Positions 27,852-37,426 of a DNA stretch of 64,000 nucleotides are shown here, one piece after another. The translations under genes and the position numbers were made by a program. Within the stretch, counting starts at the first letter, position 1. The number at the start of each line of letters is the position of its first letter. The notes beneath the pieces are model-generated. The model did no database searches. It was not told the origin of the DNA and saw nothing but the letters and a program-made list of their open reading frames with translations. Location of the stretch: assembly GCF_028713515.1 (NCBI RefSeq), contig NZ_JAQTOD010000004.1:124001-188000 (forward strand). Reading direction: 5' to 3'. Origin of the DNA: Sulfurimonas sp. (GTDB lineage: Bacteria > Campylobacterota > Campylobacteria > Campylobacterales > Sulfurimonadaceae).

Positions 27852-29327
27852 ATGTCAGTACTTTGGGAAGCGTTAAATAATGTTAATGCTATTACAATTG
27901 GTTTATTACTTTTATCGCTAGGCATTGCTCTCTTTTATGAGATGATTAATGGTTTTCATGATACAGCAAATGCAGTTGCTATGATTATTTATACAAACTC
28001 AATGAAGGCAGAACACTCTGTAATTATGTCTGGTATTATGAATTTCTTTGGTGTTATGATGGGCGGTATTGGTGTCGCTTATGTTATTGTACACTTGTTA
28101 CCTCTTGATATTATGGTTGCATCAAATCAAAGTGCAACGCTAGTTATGATCTATTCATTACTGATTTCTGCAGTAATATGGAATTTTGGTACTTGGTTTT
28201 TTGGCTTGCCAGTTTCCAGCTCACACTCGCTTATAGGGTCTATTATTGGAGTAAGTGCTACATTTGGTGTTATGCATGGTTTTGACTTGTCACAAAGCGT
28301 AAACTGGAAAGTTGTCTATGGCATATTGACTGTATTGGCTCTTTCTCCTATTTTAGGCTTTGGTTTTGCATTTTTTATCATGAAGGGAACTAGAAAATTT
28401 ATTCATAATCCAAAATTTTTTAAAACACCAGATAGCGAAACAAAAAGAAAGCGCCCTAATTTTTGGATGCGCATTGGAATCATTGCAACGGGTGCCGGTG
28501 TCAGTTTTGCTCATGGTTCAAATGATGGACAAAAAGGGATTGGTCTTATTATGATTATTCTTATCGGAATATTGCCTATGTATTATGCACTCAATATGGA
28601 ATCTCATGAATATAAAATCAAGCAAACCAGAGATAGTGCTGCAAATTTAGCAAAATTTTATGCAGAGAATGATGGGGCTTTAACCAAACTTGTGGATGAT
28701 AAACATCTTATCAGCGCGCTTAAAATAAAAAATACAATTTCGGAGTGTGATGTAAATCAAGTATACAACACAACCTCTCTGATTGCCACCAAGCTTAATG
28801 GTATAAAATCATATTCGGAACTTTCACCACAAGATAGATGGAGCATACATACAGCTATTTTATGTTCAGATAATTTTTTTGGTCAAGTGGAAAAAATAGC
28901 CGATAAAGATAAATCTGACTATATCTCAGGTCAACGAAAAAACTTGATAACCGCAACCGAATATGTGCCATACTGGGTAATTATGGCTGTCGCTTTTGCA
29001 ATTAGTATTGGAACTATGATTGGTTATAAGAGAATCGTTATTACAATCGGTGAAAAAATTGGATCTCAGCCAATCAACTATATGCAGGGCACAGTCTCAC
29101 AAGCAATGTCAATGGTGACTATTTTACTGGCAAACTTTGCTCATGCTCCCGTCAGCACAACACATATCGTCTCCAGTTCCGTTGCTGGATCAATGGTTGC
29201 GGAGCCTGAAGGTGGTGTGCAAAAAGGTATGGTTAAAATTATTTTGCTGTCATGGCTCTTTACCCTGCCAGTAACAGCAGTGCTTGGTTCTCTGATTTAT
29301 ATCTGTCTTAATTTTGTAATGTATTAA
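27852..29327 (+). CDS. pitA: PiT-family inorganic phosphate transporter
   Basis: A 491-residue low-affinity phosphate symporter. The duplicated PiT signature appears as FYEMINGFHDTANAVAMIIYT in the first half and ANFAHAPVSTTHIVSSSVAG in the second. Between them is a hydrophilic stretch (about 255-370) like that of enterobacterial PitA. There are about ten membrane segments. The gene stands alone between terminator-like sequence and greA. Confidence 0.93.
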   Translation: MSVLWEALNNVNAITIGLLLLSLGIALFYEMINGFHDTANAVAMIIYTNSMKAEHSVIMSGIMNFFGVMMGGIGVAYVIVHLLPLDIMVASNQSATLVMIYSLLISAVIWNFGTWFFGLPVSSSHSLIGSIIGVSATFGVMHGFDLSQSVNWKVVYGILTVLALSPILGFGFAFFIMKGTRKFIHNPKFFKTPDSETKRKRPNFWMRIGIIATGAGVSFAHGSNDGQKGIGLIMIILIGILPMYYALNMESHEYKIKQTRDSAANLAKFYAENDGALTKLVDDKHLISALKIKNTISECDVNQVYNTTSLIATKLNGIKSYSELSPQDRWSIHTAILCSDNFFGQVEKIADKDKSDYISGQRKNLITATEYVPYWVIMAVAFAISIGTMIGYKRIVITIGEKIGSQPINYMQGTVSQAMSMVTILLANFAHAPVSTTHIVSSSVAGSMVAEPEGGVQKGMVKIILLSWLFTLPVTAVLGSLIYICLNFVMY

Positions 29328-29489
29328 AGAATATCTCTTGTAAGTAGTTATAAGTCGGTTGCTTAAAGCTTTGTGTTGATAAAAACAGAAAAAAAAGATA
29401 AAATCTTAAAAACAAAGGATTCTATTTTTTGTGTCAGTTTTATTGATATTTATTAAAGAATTTGCGTAGATTAATACAAGAGAATATTT

Positions 29490-29987
29490 ATGGAAAGAGT
29501 TGAGCCGATGACGCTGTTTGGGTATGAAAAACTCCAAGCAGAGGTTAAAAATTTAAAAGAAGTTAAGCGACCTAGAGTTGTAAAAGATATAGAAGAAGCA
29601 CTAGAGCACGGGGATCTAAAAGAGAATGCTGAATATCATGCAGCAAAAGAGAACCAAAGGATTATCGACTCTAGGTTGGCTGAACTTGCTACATTTTTGG
29701 GGTGTGCTAAAATAGTTGATCCCTCAGAACTTGACCATGTAAAGGTTAGCTTTGGCTCGACAATCATAATGACTGATGTGAAAACAGATGAAGTTTTTAG
29801 TTATACGATAGTTGGCGGAAGTGAAAGCAATCCTGATAAGGGGCTTATATCTTTTGGTTCACCTTTAGCCAAGCAACTACTAGGCAAAGAAGAAGGTGAT
29901 GAAGTTGTTATCGCTCTTCCAAATAGTAAAAAAACATTTGAAATAGATGAAGTCAAATATCAGGAGATAGTTTTTGAGTGCGATTAA
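29490..29987 (+). CDS. greA: Transcription elongation factor GreA
   Basis: GreA stimulates transcript cleavage by stalled RNA polymerase. The N-terminal coiled coil carries the DLKENAEYHAAKENQ motif (about 47-61) that reaches into the secondary channel. The C-terminal domain ends FEIDEVKYQEI. Length 165 is normal. It overlaps argC by 14 bp. Confidence 0.96.
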   Translation: MERVEPMTLFGYEKLQAEVKNLKEVKRPRVVKDIEEALEHGDLKENAEYHAAKENQRIIDSRLAELATFLGCAKIVDPSELDHVKVSFGSTIIMTDVKTDEVFSYTIVGGSESNPDKGLISFGSPLAKQLLGKEEGDEVVIALPNSKKTFEIDEVKYQEIVFECD

Positions 29988-30978
29988 TGTTGGGATAATT
30001 GGAGCGAGCGGTTATACGGGACTAGAATTAATAAAAATAATTATTAAGCATCCAAAGTTTAATCTTGCTTATCTCTCAAACTCCGAGGGTGGATCAACTC
30101 TTGGTGAGTTACATCCATCTCTGAGTGGCGTTTATGAGTGTGATGTTGTAAAAACTGATGTGGATGAGTTGGCGAAAAAATGTGAGCTGGTATTTTTAGC
30201 GGTGCCTCATCAAACTGCTATGGCTTATGTAGAGCAACTTATGGAAAAAAGTCTTAAGGTTGTCGACCTTTCGGCTGACTATAGGCTGCCACAAGGGATT
30301 TATGAGGATTTTTACTGTCCACATGCAGATGCGCAAAATCTCTCGCATGCAGTTTATGGGCTTCCTGAGCTTTTCCGCAGTGAGTTAAAAAGTGCAAAAC
30401 TTATAGCAAATCCTGGCTGTTTTCCAACTTCTGCAATTTTGGGTGTTTTACCTTTTATGGGTAAAAGAGTTGATGGTAGCCCGATTATTGTTGATGCAAA
30501 AACCGGCGTTAGTGGAGCTGGAAAAAAACTTAGCGACAATACTCACTTTGTAAATGTTAATGATAATCTTTTCGCATACAATCCACTAACTCACAGACAC
30601 GCGCCAGAGATAGCACAAAAGCTCGGTGTGAATTTTGATGAGGTTAATTTTGTTCCGCATCTAGTACCCATAACTCGTGGTATGATAAGCTCGATTTACA
30701 TACAAATTGAGGGAGATTTTGACGCTTTTACTGTTTTGAGTGAGTTTTACAAAGATGAAAAATTTGTAAGAGTGCGTAAAAATCCAGTTGATATGAAGAG
30801 CGTGGCGGGAACTAATTTTTGTGATATTTTTGTAAAGAGAAATAAAAATGTACTCTTTATCTCAAGCGCAATTGACAATCTTATGAGAGGCGCCTCTTCT
30901 GCTGCTGTTGTAAATGCAAACCTGATGATGGGACTTAGCGAAGATTTAGGGATTCCAGATATAGCTTATGTCCCATAA
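29974..30978 (+). CDS. argC: N-acetyl-gamma-glutamyl-phosphate reductase ArgC
   Basis: ArgC catalyses the third step of arginine synthesis. The Rossmann start GIIGASGYTGLELIKII and active site NPGCFPTSAIL (Cys149) are clear, with the later HRHAPEIAQKLG and PHLVPITRGM motifs. It starts at TTG 29974 with AGGAGA (29962-29967) seven bases upstream, inside the end of greA. Length is typical. Confidence 0.96.
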   Translation: MSAINVGIIGASGYTGLELIKIIIKHPKFNLAYLSNSEGGSTLGELHPSLSGVYECDVVKTDVDELAKKCELVFLAVPHQTAMAYVEQLMEKSLKVVDLSADYRLPQGIYEDFYCPHADAQNLSHAVYGLPELFRSELKSAKLIANPGCFPTSAILGVLPFMGKRVDGSPIIVDAKTGVSGAGKKLSDNTHFVNVNDNLFAYNPLTHRHAPEIAQKLGVNFDEVNFVPHLVPITRGMISSIYIQIEGDFDAFTVLSEFYKDEKFVRVRKNPVDMKSVAGTNFCDIFVKRNKNVLFISSAIDNLMRGASSAAVVNANLMMGLSEDLGIPDIAYVP

Positions 30979-31705
30979 TATAGAGATAAAAGAGGGCGCA
31001 TTTATAGTTGCAGATGTGCACTATTCGCAAAGACGGCCAGAGTTTTTGGAATTCTTAAAAGAGATTCATTCAAAAAAACTTCAGCCCTCTCAGCTAATCC
31101 TTATGGGCGATATCTTTGATGCGCTCTTTGGTGGAGTCTCTTATACGAAAAAAGCAAATCATGAAGCCATAAAACTCCTAAATGAAATATCTTTAAATAT
31201 AGAAATTATATATTTGGAAGGAAACCATGATTTTAGACTTAAAAATATATTTAAAAATGTAAAAGTTTTTACCATCTCAAAACAACCACTTGAAGTTAAT
31301 TATAAAAACAAAAAAGTTCTTTTAGCTCATGGTGATATAGAGAGTCCGCTGGGATATAGAATTTACACTTGGGTTATTAGAAATCCTGTCGTGCTATTTA
31401 TTCTCTCGTTTATAGATTGGATGTTTGGACACTTAATTTTAAAAAAGTTAAATAGTTATCTTAATAAAAAAGAGGATTGTAGAGAATTTTTGAATTTAGA
31501 AGAGTTTATGATGAAAAGATTGGTAGATAAATATAGCTGCGACTACTTTATAGAGGGACATTTTCATCAAAATAAAACAATAAAATTTAAAAAGTTTAAC
31601 TATACAAATTTAGCTGCTTTTGCTTGCAATCAAAGATACTTTATTGTAAAATCATCGCAAGAACTAGAGCTAATAGAAGTGATTTTTTCTCAAAAAGGGG
31701 TTTAG
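30968..31705 (+). CDS. Calcineurin-type metallophosphoesterase, LpxH-like
   Basis: The 245-residue protein has all five metallophosphoesterase motifs: ADVHYS (D-x-H), GDIFD, GNHD, AHGD and GHFH. The overall layout, including a helical insertion around residues 130-165, resembles UDP-2,3-diacylglucosamine diphosphatase LpxH of lipid A synthesis. LpxH is the most likely role in a bacterium that has lpxC, but other phosphoesterases share the fold. It overlaps argC by 11 bp. Confidence 0.75.
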   Translation: MSHNIEIKEGAFIVADVHYSQRRPEFLEFLKEIHSKKLQPSQLILMGDIFDALFGGVSYTKKANHEAIKLLNEISLNIEIIYLEGNHDFRLKNIFKNVKVFTISKQPLEVNYKNKKVLLAHGDIESPLGYRIYTWVIRNPVVLFILSFIDWMFGHLILKKLNSYLNKKEDCREFLNLEEFMMKRLVDKYSCDYFIEGHFHQNKTIKFKKFNYTNLAAFACNQRYFIVKSSQELELIEVIFSQKGV

Positions 31706-31708
31706 TAT

Positions 31709-32650
31709 ATGGATGTAGATAGTTCACTGAAAATTGGCTCAAACGAGATGGAACTTGTTGATTTTCGTATTTTTAAACAAGAAGATGATGGGATATATGA
31801 GGGTATTTACGGCATAAATGTCTCAAAAGTTCATGAAATTATAAAATATCCAGTTCTTACTGAACTGCCTGGAACCCCAGATTTTATAGAGGGTATTTTT
31901 GATTTAAGAGATGTTGTTATCCCTGTTGTAAGTTTGGCAAAATGGATGGGCATAAAAGAGCCAGAGAGCGTAAAAAATGATTTAAGAATTATTATTGCAG
32001 AGTTCAACAATGTTCTTATAGGTTTTGTAGTCCATGAAGCAAGAAGGATAAGAAGAATCAACTGGGGAGATATTGAACCAGTATCTTATATGAACAGCAA
32101 TGGTGCGGCAGATGGAAGTAAAATAACCGGAATAACTAGAATCGAGGGGGATAGCGTTCTTCTTATTTTAGATCTAGAGAGCGTTGTCCAAGATCTTGGA
32201 CTTTATGAACCAGACACGCAAAGCGCTCCTGCTTTAATAGATGAGCTTAGTGGACTGGCTCTTGTGCTAGATGATAGTTCGACTGCTAGAAGAATTGTAA
32301 AAGAAGCTCTTGTGAAAATGGGATTTGAAGTTATAGAAGCAATGGATGGCAAAGAGGGATTGGAAAAGCTAGAAGAGCTGTATAGCGTGTATGGTAAAGA
32401 GATAACAAATAAATTAAAAATAATTATATCGGATGTTGAAATGCCAAGAATGGACGGTTTTCACTTCTCATCAAATGTTAAAGAGGACGCTAGGTTTAAA
32501 AGTATCCCAATTATATTTAACTCCTCAATAAGTGATCATTTTAGTGAAAACAGAGGGTTAGATGCTGGTGGCGAGGCGTATATGGTTAAGTTTCAGGCGA
32601 GTATATTTTACGATGAAGTGTCACGAGTAGTTCGTGCACATATGAAATAG
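31709..32650 (+). CDS. cheV: Chemotaxis coupling protein CheV (CheW-REC)
   Basis: CheV couples receptors to CheA and has its own receiver. Residues ~15-165 form a CheW domain (YGINVSKVHEIIKYP, LPGTPDFIEGIFDLRDVVIPVV). Residues ~185-313 form a receiver with phosphoacceptor Asp in IISDVEMPRMDGF and SISDH in place of the usual T/S-K loop. It is the first gene of cheV-cheA-cheW, the same order as in Campylobacter. Confidence 0.95.
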   Translation: MDVDSSLKIGSNEMELVDFRIFKQEDDGIYEGIYGINVSKVHEIIKYPVLTELPGTPDFIEGIFDLRDVVIPVVSLAKWMGIKEPESVKNDLRIIIAEFNNVLIGFVVHEARRIRRINWGDIEPVSYMNSNGAADGSKITGITRIEGDSVLLILDLESVVQDLGLYEPDTQSAPALIDELSGLALVLDDSSTARRIVKEALVKMGFEVIEAMDGKEGLEKLEELYSVYGKEITNKLKIIISDVEMPRMDGFHFSSNVKEDARFKSIPIIFNSSISDHFSENRGLDAGGEAYMVKFQASIFYDEVSRVVRAHMK

Positions 32651-32660
32651 GAGTATAAAA

Positions 32661-35057
32661 ATGGATGAATTTCAGGAAATATTACAAGACTTTTTAGTTG
32701 AATCTTTCGAGCTAATAGAGCAGCTAGATCAGGATTTAGTAGAGCTAGAAAGTAGACCAGAAGATTTAGAGCTATTAAATGGAATTTTTCGTGTAGCACA
32801 CACAGTTAAGGGAGCTTCTTCATTTTTAAATTTTGATATTTTAACCCATCTGACTCATCATATGGAGGATGTTTTAAATAAGGCTAGACATGGAGAGTTG
32901 CTAATCACGCCATCAATTATGGATGTAATCTTGGAGTCGATTGACCTTATGAAGGCACTCTTGCATATTATCCGTGATACTAGTGCGGATGCTGGAATAG
33001 ATGTCTCGGAGTGTGTCAAAAAACTAGATAAAGTAAGTTCTGGAGAGATTGCTGATGAGCCTGTTCAAGCACAAGTTCATGTAAAAGAGGTGGTAGAGGT
33101 TATAGCTCCTTCAAAAGAGCCAGAGTCAGAACTCGACTACGAAAATATGGATGATAATGATATTGAGGCAGAGATAGAGAGACTTCTAAAAAACAGACAA
33201 GCAGAAGATAAAGCAAAAAGGGACTCAAAGATTGCAGCTGGTGAGAGTGTTGTCTCACTTGACTCAGATGAAGATAATGAAGAGTCTGGCGACTTCCATG
33301 TACCAGTAGTTGTGGCACCAGTACATGTCCCACCAGTACAAACTACACCAACTCCAAGAGTCTCAAGGGCGGACGATGAGAGTATGAAAGCAGCAGCTCC
33401 AGCTAAAAAAGAGGCAGTTGTAGACCAAACAATCCGTGTTGATGTTCGAAGGCTTGACCACTTAATGAATCTGATTGGTGAGCTGGTTCTTGCTAAAAAT
33501 CGTTTAATAAAAATAAATGATGATGTTGAAGAGAGATATGAGGGTGAAGAGTTTTTAGAAGAGCTTAATCAGGTAGTTTCCATTGTTTCTCTTGTTACAA
33601 CCGACTTGCAGATTGCGGTTATGAAAACAAGAATGTTGCCAATCGGTAAAGTGTTTAACAAATTTCCAAGAATGATTAGAGATTTAAGTCGTGAACTTAA
33701 TAAAAAAATAGAGCTAGAGATCTACGGTGAGGATACTGAGCTTGACAAATCAATCGTTGAAGAGATTGGAGATCCTCTTGTTCATATTATCAGAAATTCA
33801 TGTGACCATGGTATCGAGATTCCATCGATTCGTCTTGAGCAGGGTAAGCCTGAGACAGGAACTATAAAGTTAAAAGCTTATAATGAAGGTAACCAGATTG
33901 TTATCCAGATAGATGATGACGGAAAAGGTCTTGATACTGATATGCTAAAAAATAAGTCTTTAGAGAAGGGTCTTATAACAGAAAAAGAGGCCGATCAGAT
34001 GAGCGAAAAAGAGGCGTTCGCGCTCATCTTTAAGCCAGGTTTTTCGACGGCTGCGGCAGTTACAAATGTCTCTGGTCGTGGTGTTGGTATGGATGTTGTA
34101 AAAACTAATATTGAAAAAGTAAAAGGGATTATAGATATAGATAGTGAGCTTGGTGTTGGAACATCAATGAAGCTAAAGATTCCACTAACTCTTGCAATTA
34201 TTCAAGCGTTGTTGGTTGGCGTTCAAGAGGAGCATTATGCTATTCCACTTGCGTCAGTCCTTGAGACAGTCAGAATCTCTAAAGATGAAATTTATACAGT
34301 TGAGGGTCGCTCTGTTATGAGACTCCGCCATGATGTTTTATCTTTAGTTCATATCGGTGATATTTTTGAAGTTGAGAGAATCCTAGATTCGAGCGAGCAC
34401 GCCTATGTTGTTGTTCTTGGTCTTGGAACAAACAAACTAGGCCTTATAGTTGATACTCTTGTTGGACAAGAAGAGATAGTTATAAAATCACTGGGTGACT
34501 TTTTACAAGGCATCGAAGGCGTGGCTGGAGCTACTATCCGTGGTGATGGAGGGGTTACTCTTATTGTTGATGTACTTGCACTTATGGACATAGCAAAACA
34601 TGTAAAAACAAAAGCAATACCGGAGGGTTCTTCAGCTTCTGCTCAGACATCATTAGAAAAAAGCAAAGCTAGTGATTATAAGGTTATGATAGTTGATGAC
34701 TCTAAGACAGACAGAACCATTATGAGAAAAGCGTTAGAACCACTTGGAATCACACTTATTGAAGCTGGTGATGGGCAAGAAGCATTAAACATTTTAAAAC
34801 AGGGTGACCATAATTTTGATGCGATGTTGGTTGATATAGAGATGCCTAGAATGGACGGCTATACACTTGCCACTGAGATTAAAAAATACAATCGTTACAA
34901 AAACCTACCTCTTATCGCCGTCACATCTCGTACGGGTAAATCAGATAGGATGCGCGGAGTTGAATCAGGTATGGTTGAGTATATAACTAAGCCATACTCT
35001 GCTGATTATCTCTCAAGTGTTGTCCAAAGAAATATTAATTTTAAGTCGGAGTTTTAA
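32661..35057 (+). CDS. cheA: Chemotaxis kinase CheA with C-terminal receiver (CheAY)
   Basis: Domain order in the 798-residue kinase: P1 Hpt domain with phospho-His47 (VAHTVKGASSF); acidic linker (about 150-240); P3 dimerisation helix (RLDHLMNLIGELVLAKNRL); P4 ATPase (EEIGDPLVHIIRNSCDHG, GRGVGMDVVK); P5 CheW-like regulatory domain; and a receiver (about 675-798) with the Asp in LVDIEMPRMDGY. There is no obvious CheY-binding P2. The added receiver is characteristic of Campylobacterota, where it may act as a phosphate sink. Confidence 0.97.
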   Translation: MDEFQEILQDFLVESFELIEQLDQDLVELESRPEDLELLNGIFRVAHTVKGASSFLNFDILTHLTHHMEDVLNKARHGELLITPSIMDVILESIDLMKALLHIIRDTSADAGIDVSECVKKLDKVSSGEIADEPVQAQVHVKEVVEVIAPSKEPESELDYENMDDNDIEAEIERLLKNRQAEDKAKRDSKIAAGESVVSLDSDEDNEESGDFHVPVVVAPVHVPPVQTTPTPRVSRADDESMKAAAPAKKEAVVDQTIRVDVRRLDHLMNLIGELVLAKNRLIKINDDVEERYEGEEFLEELNQVVSIVSLVTTDLQIAVMKTRMLPIGKVFNKFPRMIRDLSRELNKKIELEIYGEDTELDKSIVEEIGDPLVHIIRNSCDHGIEIPSIRLEQGKPETGTIKLKAYNEGNQIVIQIDDDGKGLDTDMLKNKSLEKGLITEKEADQMSEKEAFALIFKPGFSTAAAVTNVSGRGVGMDVVKTNIEKVKGIIDIDSELGVGTSMKLKIPLTLAIIQALLVGVQEEHYAIPLASVLETVRISKDEIYTVEGRSVMRLRHDVLSLVHIGDIFEVERILDSSEHAYVVVLGLGTNKLGLIVDTLVGQEEIVIKSLGDFLQGIEGVAGATIRGDGGVTLIVDVLALMDIAKHVKTKAIPEGSSASAQTSLEKSKASDYKVMIVDDSKTDRTIMRKALEPLGITLIEAGDGQEALNILKQGDHNFDAMLVDIEMPRMDGYTLATEIKKYNRYKNLPLIAVTSRTGKSDRMRGVESGMVEYITKPYSADYLSSVVQRNINFKSEF

Positions 35058-35058
35058 A

Positions 35059-35553
35059 ATGAGCGATAAATTAAAACAGATTATCAACAAACAACAAGAG
35101 GCACAAAACAACTCTTTGATTAAAGCCGAGGAAGTTGTTCAGCTGGTTGGATTTATTATAGGGGATGAAGAGTACGCGGTGCCTATCTTGTCGATTCAAG
35201 AGATTATAAAACCTTTTCCTTGGACAAGAGTTCCTCAGGTTCCAAAACATGTAGTTGGTGTTTTTAATATGCGCGGAGCCGTTATACCACTTATAGATCT
35301 TCGTCTTAAATTTGGCATAAGCGCTAAGAAACAGAGTGACGAAACTAGATTTATTGTAATGAGAGATGGTGATGAGGTCGCTGGATTTATTATCGACAGA
35401 TTGACTATGGCAATCAGAATAAAGAAGAGTAATATTGGGCCAGCACCAGAGAGTATGCATGGAGAAGATACCATGATAGATGGCGTTGGTAAGCAAGAGG
35501 ATAGGTTGATATCTATACTAAAAGTTAAAAAACTTCTTGCGAGAGATTTTTAA
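35059..35553 (+). CDS. cheW: Chemotaxis adaptor CheW
   Basis: A single-domain CheW of 164 residues links receptors to CheA. Motifs are VQLVGFIIGDEEYAVPILSIQEIIKP and RVPQVPKHVVGVFNMRGAVIPLIDLR. I start it at ATG 35059, directly after the cheA stop and seven bases after GGAG. An upstream in-frame start at 35017 lies within cheA. Confidence 0.95.
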   Translation: MSDKLKQIINKQQEAQNNSLIKAEEVVQLVGFIIGDEEYAVPILSIQEIIKPFPWTRVPQVPKHVVGVFNMRGAVIPLIDLRLKFGISAKKQSDETRFIVMRDGDEVAGFIIDRLTMAIRIKKSNIGPAPESMHGEDTMIDGVGKQEDRLISILKVKKLLARDF

Positions 35554-35564
35554 TACCATCAAAT

Positions 35565-36683
35565 ATGAGTGATTCCTCACTAGATATTAAAATTATACAA
35601 AATAGACTCTCCCTGATATTCAAAGGAGAGCTCACTCTTTTAAATATAGCAGACTACAGCAAGCAAGTAGATGTAATCTCACTTAATCAACAGCAGAGCG
35701 TTTACATAGATTTCAGAGAACTTAACTTTTTAGATAGTGCTGGGGCTGTTTTTATACGCAGTTTTATGAAAAAACTAAGTTCTAGGAGTATTGCGGTGGA
35801 AACTCTGTGTCAAAATCGAGATATTTTGGCAATGTTGGAGCTTGTGAGCTCTCAAGAGAATTCATCAATCACCACAAATAAAAACAAAATTACTTTGTTG
35901 GAAAAAATAGGTAAAGTAACACTAAACAACTATTATGGTTTTATCTCTTTTATGCATTTTATTGGGGAGCTTTTTGTAAATAAGTTTCACTATCTTCTTA
36001 CTCCAAAAAATATCAGATACAAAGAGATAGCCTTTGAAATCAATGAGAGTGGCGTAAAAGCATTTTGGATTGTATCACTTACCAGTTTTCTTATAGGATT
36101 GGTTTTAGCTTATCAATCTGCTTACCAGTTAAAAATTTATGGTGCAAATATATTCATTGTAGATATGCTTGGCCTATCTATTCTTAGAGAGTTGGCTCCT
36201 GTAATAACTGCTATAGTTGTAGCAGGTAGAAGCGGCTCTGCTTTTACAGCACAAATTGGGGCTATGAAAATCACTCAAGAACTTGATGCTATGAGAACTA
36301 TGGGTTTTAATCCATATAGATTTTTGGTTGTTCCTCGCATTTTAGCTTTAATGATTTCGTTACCAATACTAATTTTTGTAGCAGATATGATGGCACTGCT
36401 TGGTGGCATGATTATTGCAAATATAGATTTGGGAATATCCACTGATCTTTTTTTAGATAGATTCAGTAGCGTAATAGCTGTAAAACATTTTTTTATAGGA
36501 ATTATTAAAGGTCCATTTTTTGCATTTTTGATAGCTTCTATTGGAATATACAGAGGGTTAATGGTTAAGGATGATACTCAAAGCTTAGGGTTTAACACAA
36601 CAAAGAGTGTTGTTGAAGCGATTTTTGCTGTTATTGTTTGTGATGCAATTTTCTCAATAGCATTTACAAGTTTGAAGATATAA
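35565..36683 (+). CDS. mlaE: MlaE-type lipid transport permease fused to a STAS domain
   Basis: The 372-residue protein starts with a STAS domain (about 1-105; YIDFRELNFLDSAGAVFIRSF), corresponding to the separate MlaB protein of enterobacteria. An MlaE permease of about five membrane segments follows (AFTAQIGAMKITQELDAMRTMGFNP, residues ~225-250). The system moves phospholipids between inner and outer membranes to keep outer membrane asymmetry. It shares a 1-base overlap with the ATPase gene. Confidence 0.92.
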   Translation: MSDSSLDIKIIQNRLSLIFKGELTLLNIADYSKQVDVISLNQQQSVYIDFRELNFLDSAGAVFIRSFMKKLSSRSIAVETLCQNRDILAMLELVSSQENSSITTNKNKITLLEKIGKVTLNNYYGFISFMHFIGELFVNKFHYLLTPKNIRYKEIAFEINESGVKAFWIVSLTSFLIGLVLAYQSAYQLKIYGANIFIVDMLGLSILRELAPVITAIVVAGRSGSAFTAQIGAMKITQELDAMRTMGFNPYRFLVVPRILALMISLPILIFVADMMALLGGMIIANIDLGISTDLFLDRFSSVIAVKHFFIGIIKGPFFAFLIASIGIYRGLMVKDDTQSLGFNTTKSVVEAIFAVIVCDAIFSIAFTSLKI

Positions 36684-37426
36684 TGAAAAATATTATAAAA
36701 GTTAGAGACCTAAAGACACTTTTTGGGGATAAGATGATTCATGATGGTCTGAATCTAACCGTAAAAGAGGGTGAGATTTATGGACTCCTAGGTCCTAGCG
36801 GATGTGGCAAGACAACACTCCTTAGGGAGATGGTAATGTTGCAAAAAAGCCTTAGTGGCAGCATAGAAGTTTTGGGGTATGAGTTAAATAGTATAAGATA
36901 CGCCGAAGCACAGGAACTTAGAAAGAAATTTGGAGTTCTATTTCAATTTGGAGCTCTTTTTTCATCTCTGACGATAAGAGAAAATATCGCTTTACCATTG
37001 GTAGAATTTACTAATTTATCTAGAGGAATGATAGGGGAGATTGTTGATTTTAAGATAAATATAGTTGGTCTCGAAGTTGGTGACGCAGATCTTTACCCAT
37101 CGCAAATAAGTGGAGGTATGAAGAAAAAAGCAGCACTAGCTCGCTCTCTTGCAATGGATCCAAAACTTCTATTTTTAGACGAGCCAACAAGCGGACTAGA
37201 TCCAATATCCGCGAGAGAGTTTGACTCCCTTATCCTAAAACTAAGAGATCTGCTTGGATTAACTATTATGATGGTTTCTCATGATTTAACATCCATGTAT
37301 GATACGCTTGATTCGGTTGCAATAATTGATAATAAAAAGATAATATATGAGGGAACTTTGAATAACGCAATAAAAATAGATAATGAGTTTATAAGAACTT
37401 TTTTTAGAAAAGGTGAATCAATATGA
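36683..37426 (+). CDS. mlaF: MlaF-type ABC transporter ATPase
   Basis: The 247-residue ATPase powers the Mla complex. Walker A GPSGCGKTT, Q-loop FQFGALFSSL, signature SGGMKKKAALARS, Walker B LLFLDEPTSGLDP and the switch His in MMVSHDL are intact. The MKKKAALAR signature is typical of the MlaF/MkI subfamily. It lies between permease and MlaD genes. Confidence 0.95.
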   Translation: MKNIIKVRDLKTLFGDKMIHDGLNLTVKEGEIYGLLGPSGCGKTTLLREMVMLQKSLSGSIEVLGYELNSIRYAEAQELRKKFGVLFQFGALFSSLTIRENIALPLVEFTNLSRGMIGEIVDFKINIVGLEVGDADLYPSQISGGMKKKAALARSLAMDPKLLFLDEPTSGLDPISAREFDSLILKLRDLLGLTIMMVSHDLTSMYDTLDSVAIIDNKKIIYEGTLNNAIKIDNEFIRTFFRKGESI